The notes: generated by a model not told the origin, from the letters alone. Numbered from the stretch's first letter, positions 1 to 11,118 are shown. The stretch: 64,000 nt of DNA from Takakia lepidozioides (GCA_030704615.1 CM060732.1:25236001-25300000), one strand, 5' to 3'. Made by a program: numbers and translations.

Positions 1-95
1 ACCCCAACGACCTCGATTGGCATTTCGCCGTGGAGTGTGTTGTGTGAAGGTTGCGGTTGCGGGGCCCAAAGATCGCAGTCTCCTCAAAAGCTGCA

Positions 96-3000
96 ATGGC
101 GGACATCAACTCGTAAGTTACAAACGCCTCTCGCTTCTGGACTTTGAAATTGGAAGTCATTTCATTGCGAATCCTATATATGATGAAAATTCCCATTTCA
201 GTATTGTTTGATGGAAATGTGGCACTGCAGGGTGACTGAGAATGCCTTCATTGCCACCAACTTGTCCCATATGCTCTTCCGAGTGAAAGATGTCGGGAAG
301 CAGGGGGTGCAAGAGTTTGCCAATTCCCTCAGTGCCGACCTCTTGCGCAAGTCGGAGGCAAAGGTAGACAGAACCTGATATAGGCTGAGCGTCGACGCCA
401 TGGTGGACTACATATTTCGGGTAAAGTTCCTAACAGTTTTGTTGAGCTAATCTGTCACTCCTCCCCCAATAGAAGAAAAGGTCTTCACCGTGATTTCTAA
501 TCTCCTCCCCAATAGAAGAAATTGTGTTGAGCAGGATCTCTAATCTTATGTGCGCATTCTTGACAGACGAAAATACAGCAGGATTGGCACATGAGCGGAG
601 GTTCTACATGGAGTCAGAGGAGAAAAATCAACCCTCCCGGCACTCGAATCGTATGTCAAAGCTGCGGAGTGAGGGCCCGCATAAAGTACAAGTCGCGGAT
701 GGTAAAGTACGTGGCCATAGCTGATCCCGCCCTTGGTGCCGACTTTCTGGTGGAGGTGGGGAAGCACTACTCTCGCGCTCTGAAGCCCACAATGACATTG
801 GAGAAGCTCCATCGTCTAGCCACATCCTATGTGGATGCAACAGAAAAGGTGATACATTCTTAACCAAATTGTGGTGGCAACAACTCTTTTTTGTGGTGTT
901 GGGCGCTACGAATATGCTGGGTGGTTGGACAGACCCGGTGGCTCCAAATCTGGAATGGTTCCCAAAGTACCAGGGACATGTGGAGCTTCCCCAAACCGGA
1001 CAAACTCTCTGACCCCACATTCGACATGTGGATGAACCGCATGACATGGTGGTTTCAGGTACTTCCCCACGCTTCGTTTGGGGCTTCTACTCTAGTAGGG
1101 GGGGTGGATTCATTGTATTTTTTCAGGAAAGCGATCTGATAGAGAATCTTCACAGGTGACGACGAATGCACAAGAGCAGCTGGACACACAAGCACATCAG
1201 TTCAAGATGAGAGAGAAATGCTTTTGCAGCAGAGAGCCTACGCGACTATGTGACGAGGTACTTTCTGCTCTACAAAACCAACCTATTCTTTCGGGAGATA
1301 GTAGATGCTCGCCAGAGCCACGAGTTCACCGACCAGCCGAACGCGGACAAAGCAGCAATGCGCCTTCTGTACAGGTACATACGCGTTGCCTTTCTTTCAA
1401 GTCCTTGCATTTCAGGATGTTAGAGGCCTCATGTGGTGTTAGGGAAATTGCGCCGAATTTCCAGTCAGGGCTCCGAAAATGGCTAAGTCCCTAGACTGGC
1501 TGGCCCTGAACTGGAAATTCGGGCGCCATTTTCCAGTTCTAGGCCCTATTGCCGTTCAGGGACTTAGCCATTTTCGGGCTAAGTCCCTAGACTGGCTGGC
1601 CCGGAACTGGAAATTCGGCGCCATTTTCCAGTTCCAGGCCCTACTGCCGTTCAGGGACTTAGCCATTTTCGGGCTAAGTCCCTAGACTGGCTGGCCCTGA
1701 ACTGGAAATTCGGCGCCATTTTCCAGTTCCAGGCCCTATTGCCATTCAGGGACTTAGCCATTTTCGGGCTAAGTCCTAGGGTGGCTGGCCCTGAAGTGGA
1801 AATTCGGCGCCATTTTCCAGTTGTAGGCCCTATTGCCGTTCAGGGACTTAGCCATTTTCGGGCTGTCCCTAGACTGGCTGGCCCCGAACTGGAAATTCGG
1901 CGCCATTTTCCAGTTAGAGGTCCTATTGCCGTTCAGGGACGTAGCCATTTTCGGGCTAAGTCCCTAGGGTGGCTGGCCTTGAACTGGAAATTCGGCGCCA
2001 TTTTCCAGTTCTAGGCCCTATTGCCGTTCAGGGACTTAGCCATTTTCGGGCTAAGTCCCTAGGGTGGCTGGCCCTGAACTGGAAATTCGGCGCATTTTTT
2101 CCAGTTCTAGGCCCTATTGCGGTTCTGGGACTTAGCCATCTTCGGGCCAAACCGGGAAAAATGGCGCCGAATTTCCAGTTCAGGGCTCCCAAGATGGCTA
2201 AGTCCCTAGGGTGGCAGTCACCGAAAACCGAAATTCGGCGCCATTTTTCCATTTCTAGGCCCACTCACATCCGCCCCAACCTGGGAAAATGGTGCCGAAT
2301 ATGCATTCAGGACCTCATTGTGTTTTCATGAATGCAGGTACTGCAAGTTCTCCCTTTTGGAGAAAGGTCATCTGTCTTTCGAGCCACCACTCTTCCTGGC
2401 ATGGAGGAACCCTGGGGCTGACTCCATGTACACTGACGATATTGTGAAGGAGTGGCATCTGGAACATTTGCGTGATTGCCCTTGGTATGTGGACCTTCCG
2501 CCCGGCTCGCTCGACCCATCCGAGTTTCAATTGAAGCTGGATGCTGAATTCCGACGAAACCGGGCTCCGCTGCCTCCGTTGGGTGCAAAAGAGGCAAAAA
2601 CGCTTGCGAACTCCAGGAAAGCGGCAGAGCTTGCTCAGGCAGGAATTCAGGAGAAATTGCATAAGAAGAGTAAAGGCCAAAGGAAAAGGACAAGGAAACA
2701 GGTGAGTGTAGTAACACCCAAAAAGAAGAAAAAACCATCGGGGCATCGGAGGAGGCGCAGGAGGGGACCCAAGAGAGTGACTCGGATGACAACTTTGTTC
2801 AAGGTCCTGCGACTGCTGTTGCTCCTACCCAGTCACCGGTAGTCCGCGTTCCCAAGTCAGTTCGGAGTGGGACTGGCTCTGCCAAGAAGTTGGCATTTGA
2901 GGGCGAGCCTACACGGCGGTATTCGGCGGTGACGCTTACGCACAGGCCAAAGCTAGAACCTCCAACCATCATCCAATGCGTCAATGAGAGCTTCCTTGAC

Positions 3001-3162
3001 GCTCTCGCTGCCAGGGCGAAGAAGGTGGCACACAACAAATCTCTAGCGGAGCAGAAGGGGAAAGCCAAGAAGAGGGCTGGCGGTACAGAGCCTAAAGACA
3101 CCCCTGGTTTTGAAGCCATGATGGAATTCTTCACGGCTGTGAGCACGGATTGCAAGAGCACT

Positions 3163-3196
<34 letters not shown>

Positions 3197-4714
3197 GAGG
3201 TGGGGGAGAGAGAGCTTGCGACATGATTCTCCTCGACATTCCAGATGGGAGCTGCTGGAGGGCCTGGATGGTGTGCCCACCTGGAACAGGTTTATTGAGA
3301 CTACTGGAAAGCGGGGGTTTGGGCTGGCGGGGGATGATTCTGGATGACGGTGGATGTGTGGTTGTCCTTGCCATGAAAGAGAAGACCACAGAGATGCGGT
3401 GACAAGGTGGACACCGAAAAGTGTCACCCCGGTCCTCCTCAAAAAATGGTTCTGCATCAGTACACAGGGGTTGCGAACAGAGGGCCAAAGTGTAAGTTAT
3501 CAATCTATTGCATTCACTTCATATTGTGGTGTATGTTAAGTAGACCTTGGAGTTGATCCCTTCTTTGTTGGATGTGCAGACATTGGTGTTTGAGGCATAT
3601 TGCTTTGTGAAGAGAGGGTCTACGTTCAAATTCCGCAACGACGGTCGTCTTGTTGATGCCGCTGTGGACCCTGTAACCTACGATGTCCTCTACAACTATG
3701 TGCCCCACTCCAGTATGCGAAGGACAAAAAGATAGGCAAACCGTGGCGGTACAGCCGGACCCGGAGCCCTGCTTTCATCCAAACCCTCATGGAGACGTGC
3801 TCGGATGTCCAAGGGCGGATCTGGATCTCACATGCGGCACGAGTAAGCCTTCACGTGCTCAGTTTGTCCCTGGCCCGATTGCAATTGCATTGCCGCAAGC
3901 TATTAAACCCGCCCGCTTTGTTCCTCAGGTGCTTCAATGTGGGCCGGGACGTTGTCCGACAGGCATGTGTTCGCCTTCGAGCCAGATACTGCCCTCCACA
4001 ACTCGGGAACTTGCAGCGGCTGAACGTCTGCCGAAAGAGGAAGAGGCATCCTTGGAGGATGAGGAAAAATCCGAGAAGGAGCAGGGGGAGGAAGTTGGGA
4101 TCGAGGCCGAGGAGCCCCCGGTTTACGAGTGAGTGGTGGCATTGTAAGTTGCCTCCAGATTTTGTGAGGCACCTCCCTTTGCTCTCTTATTTCATTGAAA
4201 ACCGTTTCTAGTTGTGCTGGTATTGACATTCTTGAAGTGGATTGTTCTTACTGTAGGATGCCAAGTACTGCCGGAGGGACGTCTACACCGGAGTTCATAG
4301 GCAGGAGGAACGTGCTTTTTTGCCAGGGGGGATTTCATGCCTAGTCCAGAAAGGGAGTACATCCTTCCTACTTATGCTGCCCGGCTTGCTTCGGTGTCCA
4401 TTAGGAGGTGTTCCGAACCTAGTCGTGTACAGCAGATTTTAGACGAGGCAAGCCTCAAGAAAATGAAGATGAGGGAGGAGGCAGCAGCTATTAGAGCCCG
4501 TCGGGCTCGTAGATTTGTCTTGGATACTGTTGAGGAAAGTGGGGGAGAAGACGCAGAAGATTCCCAGGAGGTGAGTCGGACAGTCCCCCAAGGAGAGGAC
4601 GGGATTTTTGAGAGGCATAGTGGAACTGATGCATCACAGAGCTTGGAGGATGAGGGGGATGAGGGGGATGACGAAGAAGGTGGGGCAAGTTCCTTGGAGG
4701 GTGTAGGAGAGTAG
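96..4714 (+). CDS. Multi-exon gene of unknown function, probably transposon-related and partly decayed
   Basis: I do not recognise this family. The model starts at ATG 96 (exon 96-112, MADINS). Phase-compatible exons follow at 231-363, 567-848, 933-1058, 1127-1155, about 1216-1374, 2338-2701 and 2752 to about 3163, then less certain ones to a stop at 4714. The exon pair 1374/2338 joins cleanly across the satellite-filled intron and gives a reading through YRYCKFSLLEKG. The middle part is basic and lysine-rich (about 2640-2740). The last exon (about 4337-4714) is strongly acidic. Frame changes occur near 364-415 and 3360-3420 and near 3715, so the copy may be broken. Two inferred introns are only about 50-60 nt. 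Between about 3220 and 3990, fragments resemble the motif IV to motif I order of beta-class N4/N6 DNA methyltransferases (DIPDG, then LDDGGCVVVLAM, then VFAFEPDTALHN); this is weak inference. Alternative: a decayed host gene. Confidence 0.45.
1440..2312. repeat. 95-bp satellite array made of two hairpins per unit, inside an intron
   Basis: The motif ggaaattcgg recurs at about 1513, 1608, 1704, 1798, 1891, 1986 and 2081, a period of 93-96 bp and about seven copies. Each unit holds two inverted repeats. One has arms GGGACTTAGCC / GGCTAAGTCCC around a short AT-rich loop. The other has arms GAACTGGAAA / TTTCCAGTTC around a central GGCGCC. The first and last partial units (about 1450-1491 and 2161-2206) lie in the opposite orientation to the core units, so the block has an overall inverted organisation. 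It lies within an intron of the flanking gene, whose exons at 1374 and 2338 join in phase. Confidence 0.9.
3164..3195 (+). repeat. Uninterrupted 32-G homopolymer
   Basis: A run of 32 G follows the coding-like stretch ending in codons for DCKSTR and leads straight into gtgaggt, a plausible 5' splice site. Its length is likely unstable and may be misassembled. It makes the exon end ambiguous. Confidence 0.9.
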
Positions 4715-4777
4715 TGTCCATTCCGGCTATGACAGTTAGAACACACTTGTATAGACGTGGCTTGCCACAAAATTTGC

Positions 4778-4783
4778 AATAAA
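4778..4783 (+). promoter_or_regulatory. AATAAA polyadenylation signal
   Basis: AATAAA lies 64 bases after the stop at 4714, in AT-rich sequence. It fits the 3' end of the unknown gene upstream. Confidence 0.45.
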
Positions 4784-5158
4784 ATGTTGCATTTCAAGTC
4801 CACTGGTGCCACATTCCAACTTCACATGACCCTATTTCCGTGCCTCCTAACCCTATTTCCGTGGACTCACAATGGTCTGCTCATGCTTTTTTTTTTTTCC
4901 GCTCATGCTATGCCGCTCATGAAATAGCAGCCCCCACCCACCCACATCTCTCTATATACGTACTTGTTGGGGGGGGGGGCAGTTCCGGAGGCCGGTTAAT
5001 AGCGAACGAGGGCCGAGAGCTTGAATAAAATAGCAAGAGGCATCTCTTGGCCCTCCAACAAATATAACACGAACGGGCAAAATGAAGAGAAGGAATGGGA
5101 GGGTTTGAATAAAGCAGGAGGGTCCTTTATAAGTAGCAAGCGCTGAGGCTTCATGCTG
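4784..5158. other. Intergenic stretch before the 5S gene
   Basis: No coding signal seen. It holds a T run near 4888, a G run near 4970, and ttataag at about 5127, roughly 30 bases before the 5S start. Confidence 0.6.
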
Positions 5159-5276
5159 TGGTGCGGTCATACCAAGGCTACTACACCAGATCCCATCAGA
5201 ACTCTGAAGTTAAGCGCCTTTGGGCCGGAATAGTACTGGGATGGGTGACCTCCCGGGAAGTCCCGGTGCTGCACCC
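5159..5276 (+). rRNA. 5S ribosomal RNA
   Basis: About 118 nt with the plant 5S pattern: GATCCCATCAGAACTCTGAA, AGTTAAGCG (box A region) and GGATGGGTGACCTCCCGGGA (box C region). The 5' ggtgc pairs with the 3' gcacc to close helix I. A TATA-like ttataag sits about 30 bp upstream, as in plant 5S genes, and a T5 run at 5301-5305 can end Pol III transcription. Only one unit is present, with no tandem 5S neighbours, so this is a dispersed copy rather than part of an array. The ends may be off by one or two bases. Confidence 0.93.
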
Positions 5277-6406
5277 ACGCGGAGCTGCCTGCCTGCCCCC
5301 TCTTTTTCCAAAACGTTTCTCTCTGCCCCCCCCCGCCCGCCCCTCCTTCCCCTCCCCACCACCTCCTCCCTCCACTTTCAAATATTTCCTTAGTCCCGAA
5401 GCCGCTCGCCAACTGTCATTTTGTGACTGTTTTAGAAACGACTTTTTTTGAAAATTGATTAGTTTGTGGAATTATTGTTTAGAGTGTTTGGCAACCTCTC
5501 TTGTTTGTGGAAGCCATGTAATAGTGAAGACTTTGAGAGGAGGAAACAAAAGTGGAGTGCAGCTGCTGTTATTGTTGTCTGCAATAGGTCCCTGATTTGG
5601 GAGTCTTGGGGATGAAACAGCTTCAGAGAAAGAAGAAGGAAAAACCTCTGATATTGTGCTTGGAGGATGCAGTACATTACTTCCTAACAAATATAGCAGC
5701 CTAAGCATTACACTGGTTTTGACTGATGATCATTTACTTGATTTAGCCCAATACAACATTTGCTGGTGGAGGTGGGATTCTGACAATGTTTCACAAACCT
5801 CAAAGCAGCTGTGTAGAGCACAACATGCAAAATGGGAGAGGGAAGAGAGGACAATGTACTCTGACAAATTTTGCTTGAACGAGCCTCGGGACAATAGACC
5901 CCAGTCTAGCGAGGAGAGAGTTCCAACCTGATCTTCAGCATGAAAGGCACAACAGTTGAGAGTGTCATAATGGCCGGATAACTTTGATTGCAATCGCCCT
6001 GTCCACACATCATGTGCCTGCAACAGGAAATGCAGTCACGTTATCCAGTCTATACTGTAATACTGTTTACTATCTCATCCGTGATCTGATGAGAGACTGC
6101 TATGAAATATCTTGGAACCGAGTCAGAAATCAACTACCAGAATAGATGTAGTACTTGGAACCCATAATGGTTGTGAGGTGGGAGGTATGCTGCATTTGCA
6201 TCTATACCTGGTTGATTGTACACTCTCGATCCGCACCGGGAAATTTGACTTGGATCCACCACCCAGTTTCCTTCAGGCCTCCCATGGCAATTGTGAGCCT
6301 CCAATGTAAAAGGGAGTCCCAATAAGGGAGACGGTGATCAACCTGATTGCAGGGAGACCTCCCTAAGACGTGCAACCTGCTTGTGCCTGAAGATAAGCCA
6401 AGCAAT
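5277..6406. other. Intergenic stretch, no gene recognised
   Basis: A C-rich tract follows the 5S gene (5300-5380). The rest is unremarkable; no reading frame here resembles a protein I know. Confidence 0.5.
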
Positions 6407-7414
6407 CTAGAACAGCTTTTTCTTGGTCCTTGGAGGGGCAGGTACAACACCCCACTTCTTGAGAACCTCTTCTAGGTCCTGGTCCAGATACTGCTCGTAG
6501 TATATGCAAATGAGGTCATTGGCAGAACGACCAGCGTTCAGAGCCCAAGGGCCATAGCCCGAAAAGCACAGCTCGCTTTCTCTGGTTTCAGGCGCCAGGA
6601 CGCACAAGCTACAGAGAGAAAGCAGATGGGCAGTAGTGTCTGCTGGAACTCCACCATCTTGAGGGCAAGCTCGCCCACCACACTTGTTGGACAATTGCAA
6701 AGGACATGCCACAAATCTCGCACCTGCGGCAACCATCCTGGTGGATCATCAAACTGCAATCACTGGCTCATTTGTGAATGGGGGAATTGAACAAGTGCTG
6801 ATTTGGTGCAAATTACTCTCGAGCGCGTGTGGCAACATAGGCCAGCTCCTCACTCTCCATGAAGCGGACTGGCGGGCGGTCGTCAGGTGAGAAGTTGCGA
6901 GAGCCCATGAATTTCGCATAGGCTGCTCCAAACGTGTTTGCAGGCATGTCCCATGCATGCTCCACTGCTGATGAAAATCACTCGAGGCCGATCCTTCAAA
7001 ATTTGCTGCCATGGTAGTGCAAACGAAGAAGGGGAGTATCAATACGATTGCTACATAATCCCAGATACTCTTGCCTTCTTCACTAGTTGCAAATGAGGGA
7101 GGAAAAGAGTGGGTGAGGGAAGGGAGAGAGAGAGATGAAGAGCCGTACTCTGCCTTCCGGTTCCTCTTCATTCGGTCCAAAAGGTTTTGGAAAGCAGGCT
7201 CTCCCGTTGTCTCACCAAGTGCCGCTACCAAATCCGCGGGATTCATGAATGCTCCCACTGCCGATCCAACTGCCACCACTGCCTGCCGCCGTCTGTTCAA
7301 TGGAACCCTAGCATCTTCACTCCCCTGCAATTCAGACCTTTCGCTGAACATGGGATCTTCTCTTCGCTTGAATTCCCAGTAACAGCCTCGGATTGATTGG
7401 AAAGGCCTCTCCAA
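6407..7414 (-). pseudogene. COQ4: COQ4 (ubiquinone biosynthesis scaffold) pseudogene
   Basis: COQ4 organises the coenzyme Q biosynthetic complex on the mitochondrial inner membrane. Three segments match in order on the minus strand. Exon 1, from about 7414, has [17 protein letters not shown] and [20 protein letters not shown]. The middle exon ends at 6817 and has DRPRVI, then [20 protein letters not shown]. The last exon, 6407-6723, has RDLWHVL, then DLEEVLKKWGVVPAPP and a stop. Defects: a frame change between RVI and EHAWDMP at a T4 run; another after LKPEKASCAF at an A4 run (6562-6565 on the plus strand); an out-of-phase donor at 6817; and Arg in place of the first His of the HDxxH-x11-E zinc motif. 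Introns are kept, so it is not a retrocopy. It could be a live gene only if the sequence contains several errors. Confidence 0.82.
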
Positions 7415-8085
7415 GGCAAGGGCAGAAGGCTGTCGGGAAAGGTACGGGCGTTAGGGGTGCTTCATCAAGAAGACAGACTTGGAAATGAAAATCGGATGAT
7501 GGAAATGTAGCTCGTGGATGCAGGAGAGACAACACGGCGCAAGAGAGCTGCATTCTATATTCCCCTTTCTCTCTCTCTCTCTCTCTCTCTCAATTCTGCT
7601 GCCTTCCCCTACACATTCAAACACATTTGTGTGATGGGTACAAACCAACCCTTCGCCCCTCATTACCTCAAAACTGGTCAAGTCGTCGAGTTAGGAGCTC
7701 CCTCCGATTGAGAGTTGATTACTTGGAAAACTGATGCCCACAGACCAGGTTGGTACAATGCACCAGTTTATATACAGATGTGTCTGTGAGTGTGTAGGAG
7801 AAGTGTGTGAGCACTATGGTAGGATGTTCACAGATAGTGATTTTGGCTCTTGCACAGTATTCACTTCTTGCTCACATATCTGTCTCATTTCCTTTTTCCC
7901 AAGTTACAAACCCGTCTGGAAATGTCGACAAAAACACTTTCCATCATGGAAGTTCTTAGTTATCTTCAGATTTGTATGCATAATGTATGTACCGCGATTG
8001 TGGTACATCTTCAATTAAAGAAGCATCCAACTTCCTGCAGTGCTTTGGGGTCTCTGGTTCTACTATTTTTCACGGGGACATGTTT
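7415..8085. other. Gap between COQ4 and ENH1 pseudogenes, with a CT microsatellite
   Basis: (CT)n of about 24 bp at 7567-7591. No coding signal recognised. Confidence 0.6.
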
Positions 8086-9764
8086 CTATTGGAGACCATG
8101 AACTAGAGCTGCACCTACTGCCAACGCAACTACCAATGCCAAAACTACAGGGAGAGGGGTGGACCCTCCCACAGCTCTACCAGTCTCAGGATTATATCCT
8201 GCAAAGCGCTTCTTTGGTGTTTGGCACTGGGGACGCTTGAACGTATCCAGCTGCATAAACAAGCAAGAATATTAGGATTAAGCCACAGCATCAAACTTGT
8301 CACCTTTACATTTTCAATTTGGTGTATGAGATCACTTCACTTCGTTGCCAGGAAAAAGCTTCCTTCCGAGCGGGACCAGAGTTGTTCCTCACGTTCCTCA
8401 AATTTGCAAACCTTGTAAAGTGCACGGGAAAAGGGTGGAACATACCTGCTCTTCAAAAGGTTTGGACGTAGCCACAATCCAGGCATACGTGGGTAGCGCG
8501 TGCCTGCAAACATGAACAATACACCCAAACAAACTCTAAGGATTTCGAAGGGCAAAAGCAACTCCTGGAATACCAAGTACCTAGTGACAAAGTCCATTTC
8601 TCTTGCTATCAGTTCACTTAATATAGGCACTTAGCGATATTGTTTTGACGGGGATGGCTTTGGTGGACAGCTTTCATGCATGTCAATCCATGTGCAAGCA
8701 ACATTCGCAACTCTTACACCTCCCAAAATATGCCATAGTCGCCCACAATTCCAAGAAATGCATTCAAGCATCAGCCGAGTTAGTTTATTCACCTTTTGGG
8801 CTCAGTGAGCTTCCTCCCAAACCGAGGAGGGGCAGGCCGCTTTGGCAGTCTCTTCACATCCACATCCGCACCTCTGTAGGATATAAGCAGGGTTCCAACA
8901 TTACTGAACACCAGTGATTCCAACCCGGTGGCCATGTCCACACGTATGCATATTACGAAATAACTGCCATATAGACATAACACAAATCGACATTTGGCTG
9001 AGCTTCCAGCTTGTGATTGGAGATGGAATGCACTCTGCAACTAGACTGCAGGGACCAAGACACCAAGATTTTCTATCACAAAAATAATCAATACTGTGGC
9101 ATGAGTCGATGGGACAAAGAAGAGCCCTGTACAGCAATCTCGTTGTTCATTGGAGATTTCAAATGGAGAGTTGTGCCCTGGGATTTATCACTGTTGGTGG
9201 CACTACTTGCCGGCTCACGACAAAGTAGACAGAGTCAGGTTTTGCATTGATGGCAGTCTATGTGAAGCCAAGTTTATCAGCTGGCCATAGCTCGTCACCC
9301 AAAAAGCTGCTGGTGTAGATGACATGGTCCCCCATTTTTAGGCCTGCCTTGGCTGCATTCCCTCTTGCTTCCACCCCCTGGACATCTGCTACATAATCTC
9401 ACTGATGTTGACAGGAGATTGCCTCCATCCTGATAGTGCCTGGTGATCACATTTTGCAGTAAGGCTCCCATTCTCGACTCATTAGAACTTCTATGGAGGA
9501 ATTGACTTGCAGTACCAATTGGTGTGCGTCTGCCTCAGGGGATAGCCACAAAAAAATTCTACACAGAAACTTTTGTTTGATAACACAAATCTGTAACTGT
9601 AATGTCCGGTAATAGCAATACAAGTTGCTTATCGCTGGAATGCAGCACAAACTCAAAATCAAAATTGATGATAACACGTCCACCAGGACTTTGAAGAGTA
9701 AGACCCAAGGGTTGTCCACTGCAGTTTCATATGTCTTCGATGCACCTGCTGTTTTGGCTCTCAC
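8086..9764 (-). pseudogene. ENH1: ENH1-like PDZ plus rubredoxin protein, pseudogene
   Basis: ENH1 is a plastid thylakoid protein with a PDZ domain, a rubredoxin domain and a C-terminal membrane helix. Exons on the minus strand: 9764-9678 (SKTYETAVDNPW, start of PDZ); 9385-9211 (EARGNAAKAGLKMGDHV, GDELWPADKLGFT, KPDSVYFVVS); 8873-8793 (RGADVDVKRLPKRPAPPRFG); 8503-8446 (ARATHVCLDCGY, KPFEEQ); 8250-8086 (PKKRFAGYNPETGRAVGG, hydrophobic helix, stop). Defects: TAG inside the PDZ exon after GFT; a one-base loss at the end of the 8793 exon; 11 bases missing in the rubredoxin exon (58 nt instead of 69, removing IYTLP-type residues); Arg for the first Cys of the second CPxC knuckle; and a GC instead of GT donor after 9211. 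The transit peptide exon was not found. Confidence 0.85.
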
Positions 9765-9871
9765 CTGTGAAGAAGTACAGATTTGCACATGCCGATAATA
9801 AATCTTCTGTAGATTTACCAGTTTACAGCCCCACTACACGCTCATCATCCGGAAGTTGTGGGGCAAGTATG

Positions 9872-9912
9872 AGAGATACAAATGAAATGAAATGGTACTT
9901 TATAACGTCTAG
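9872..9912 (-). repeat. Short LINE 3'-tail fragment
   Basis: aaatgaaatgaaatgg followed by ctttataacgtc matches the ends of the two LINE tails at 45.83 and 46.24 kb. It reads as a strongly 5'-truncated minus-strand copy of the same family. Confidence 0.55.
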
Positions 9913-10109
9913 ATATGTAGATATGTCTATATGTGTCAAAATAAACCAGTAAATATGTTGGCTCTGTATATAGTATACCAATACGGTGTATCTTTCTAAA
10001 TAATAAAAGCGTTATTGCGCTACAAGAGCCGTGTCTCGTTTCTCAGCCTTAATGGCCTTCTGAAAGGTTATTTATAAAGTTTCTCTTTTGAAAAAAATTA
10101 TTGCACCAT

Positions 10110-10305
10110 GAGTGGGTACAATTTGGTTGGGTCGTGCACCGAGTGCTACACAAGAGATTATGGGTTCAAATCTTGCTACCTTGTGTGGTGTGGTATTGTC
10201 TTCTCCAATTAGCCTTGACGAGGTTACTTTGAACGAGGTTATTCCTCTCACTATATGCCTGATTTGTGAGCAGTCTGTCCCTACATAATACCGTACTTGC
10301 CCATG
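10110..10305 (+). mobile_element. tRNA-derived SINE copy
   Basis: It has a B-box-like gggttcaaatc at about 10163. It ends in gcctgatttgtgagcag, which is also found at the ends of the copies near 20.1 kb (reverse) and 21.3 kb. The A box is weak. Confidence 0.5.
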
Positions 10306-11118
10306 CTATTCGTCAGGGCTCTGCTGGAATAATTAATTTTTCCTGAAGAGAGGCTCGGCAGTCTTTTTGGAATTTCTGCAGTTCCGACAGTTATCATTAT
10401 TCTAGCGACGATCGAAGGTCGGAAGCTAGTTTAGCGTAGAGCAAGAATAGGGTGCCAAAGTGCCACGTCATCGTTGCCACGTTTCGTCGTCAAATTCTGT
10501 CGAGTCTGCCCTGATTGCCCGTGCGAAAAACCCCAAAGCGCCAAGTTGTTTTGGAATTGCCCGGACTGCCCGGTTCTTGAAGTTCTTGAACTGCAGGAGC
10601 TCTCGTTTTCCGCCATCGTGCACCTTGCAAGCTCTCAAATAGTCTCGCTGCTCAATGCAAATCGTGGCCTTTCCCTCATTCGATCAGCTTCGGTTTTCTT
10701 GCAAAGGCTCCGCAGATCACATCATTTTGCTTGCTTAGGCTTGTGAACGTGTTTTGGTCGTGACAGCACATCATCAATCATGATGGTAAGGTTGTTTGCT
10801 TTTGGGCCCTTTTCCAAGCATTGAATAGCTTCTGTGAGGCAGAGAAAGTTTGGGGTAAGGAATCAACAAGAAGTGATACAAAGTATGCTGATCAGCATAA
10901 CAATGTTTTTATGATGGAATGAGATGTTTCTGAAACTCAACAATGGTTCTCACAGACACATTCAAGGATAAAAAACTAACTGAGCATTGAGACGGGGAAC
11001 TTTGAAGGCAGTGGAGATTACTGAAACCACCAGAAGGAGAAAGAGGCTTAAATGGATACTACAGACATGTCTTCCTTCAAAATATGACTTGCTAAAGAGT
11101 GTGTTTTGAATTGGCAGT
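10306..11118. other. Gap before the CDC20 fragment
   Basis: No coding signal recognised. The N-terminal half expected for CDC20 is absent here. Confidence 0.5.

Noticed and set aside
1440-2312. CRISPR array
   Set aside because: The spacing is regular, but the whole 95-bp unit repeats. There are no unique spacers and the setting is a eukaryotic intron.
3131-3457. Open frames with poly-Gly or poly-Pro
   Set aside because: They are products of the 32-G run read in other frames.
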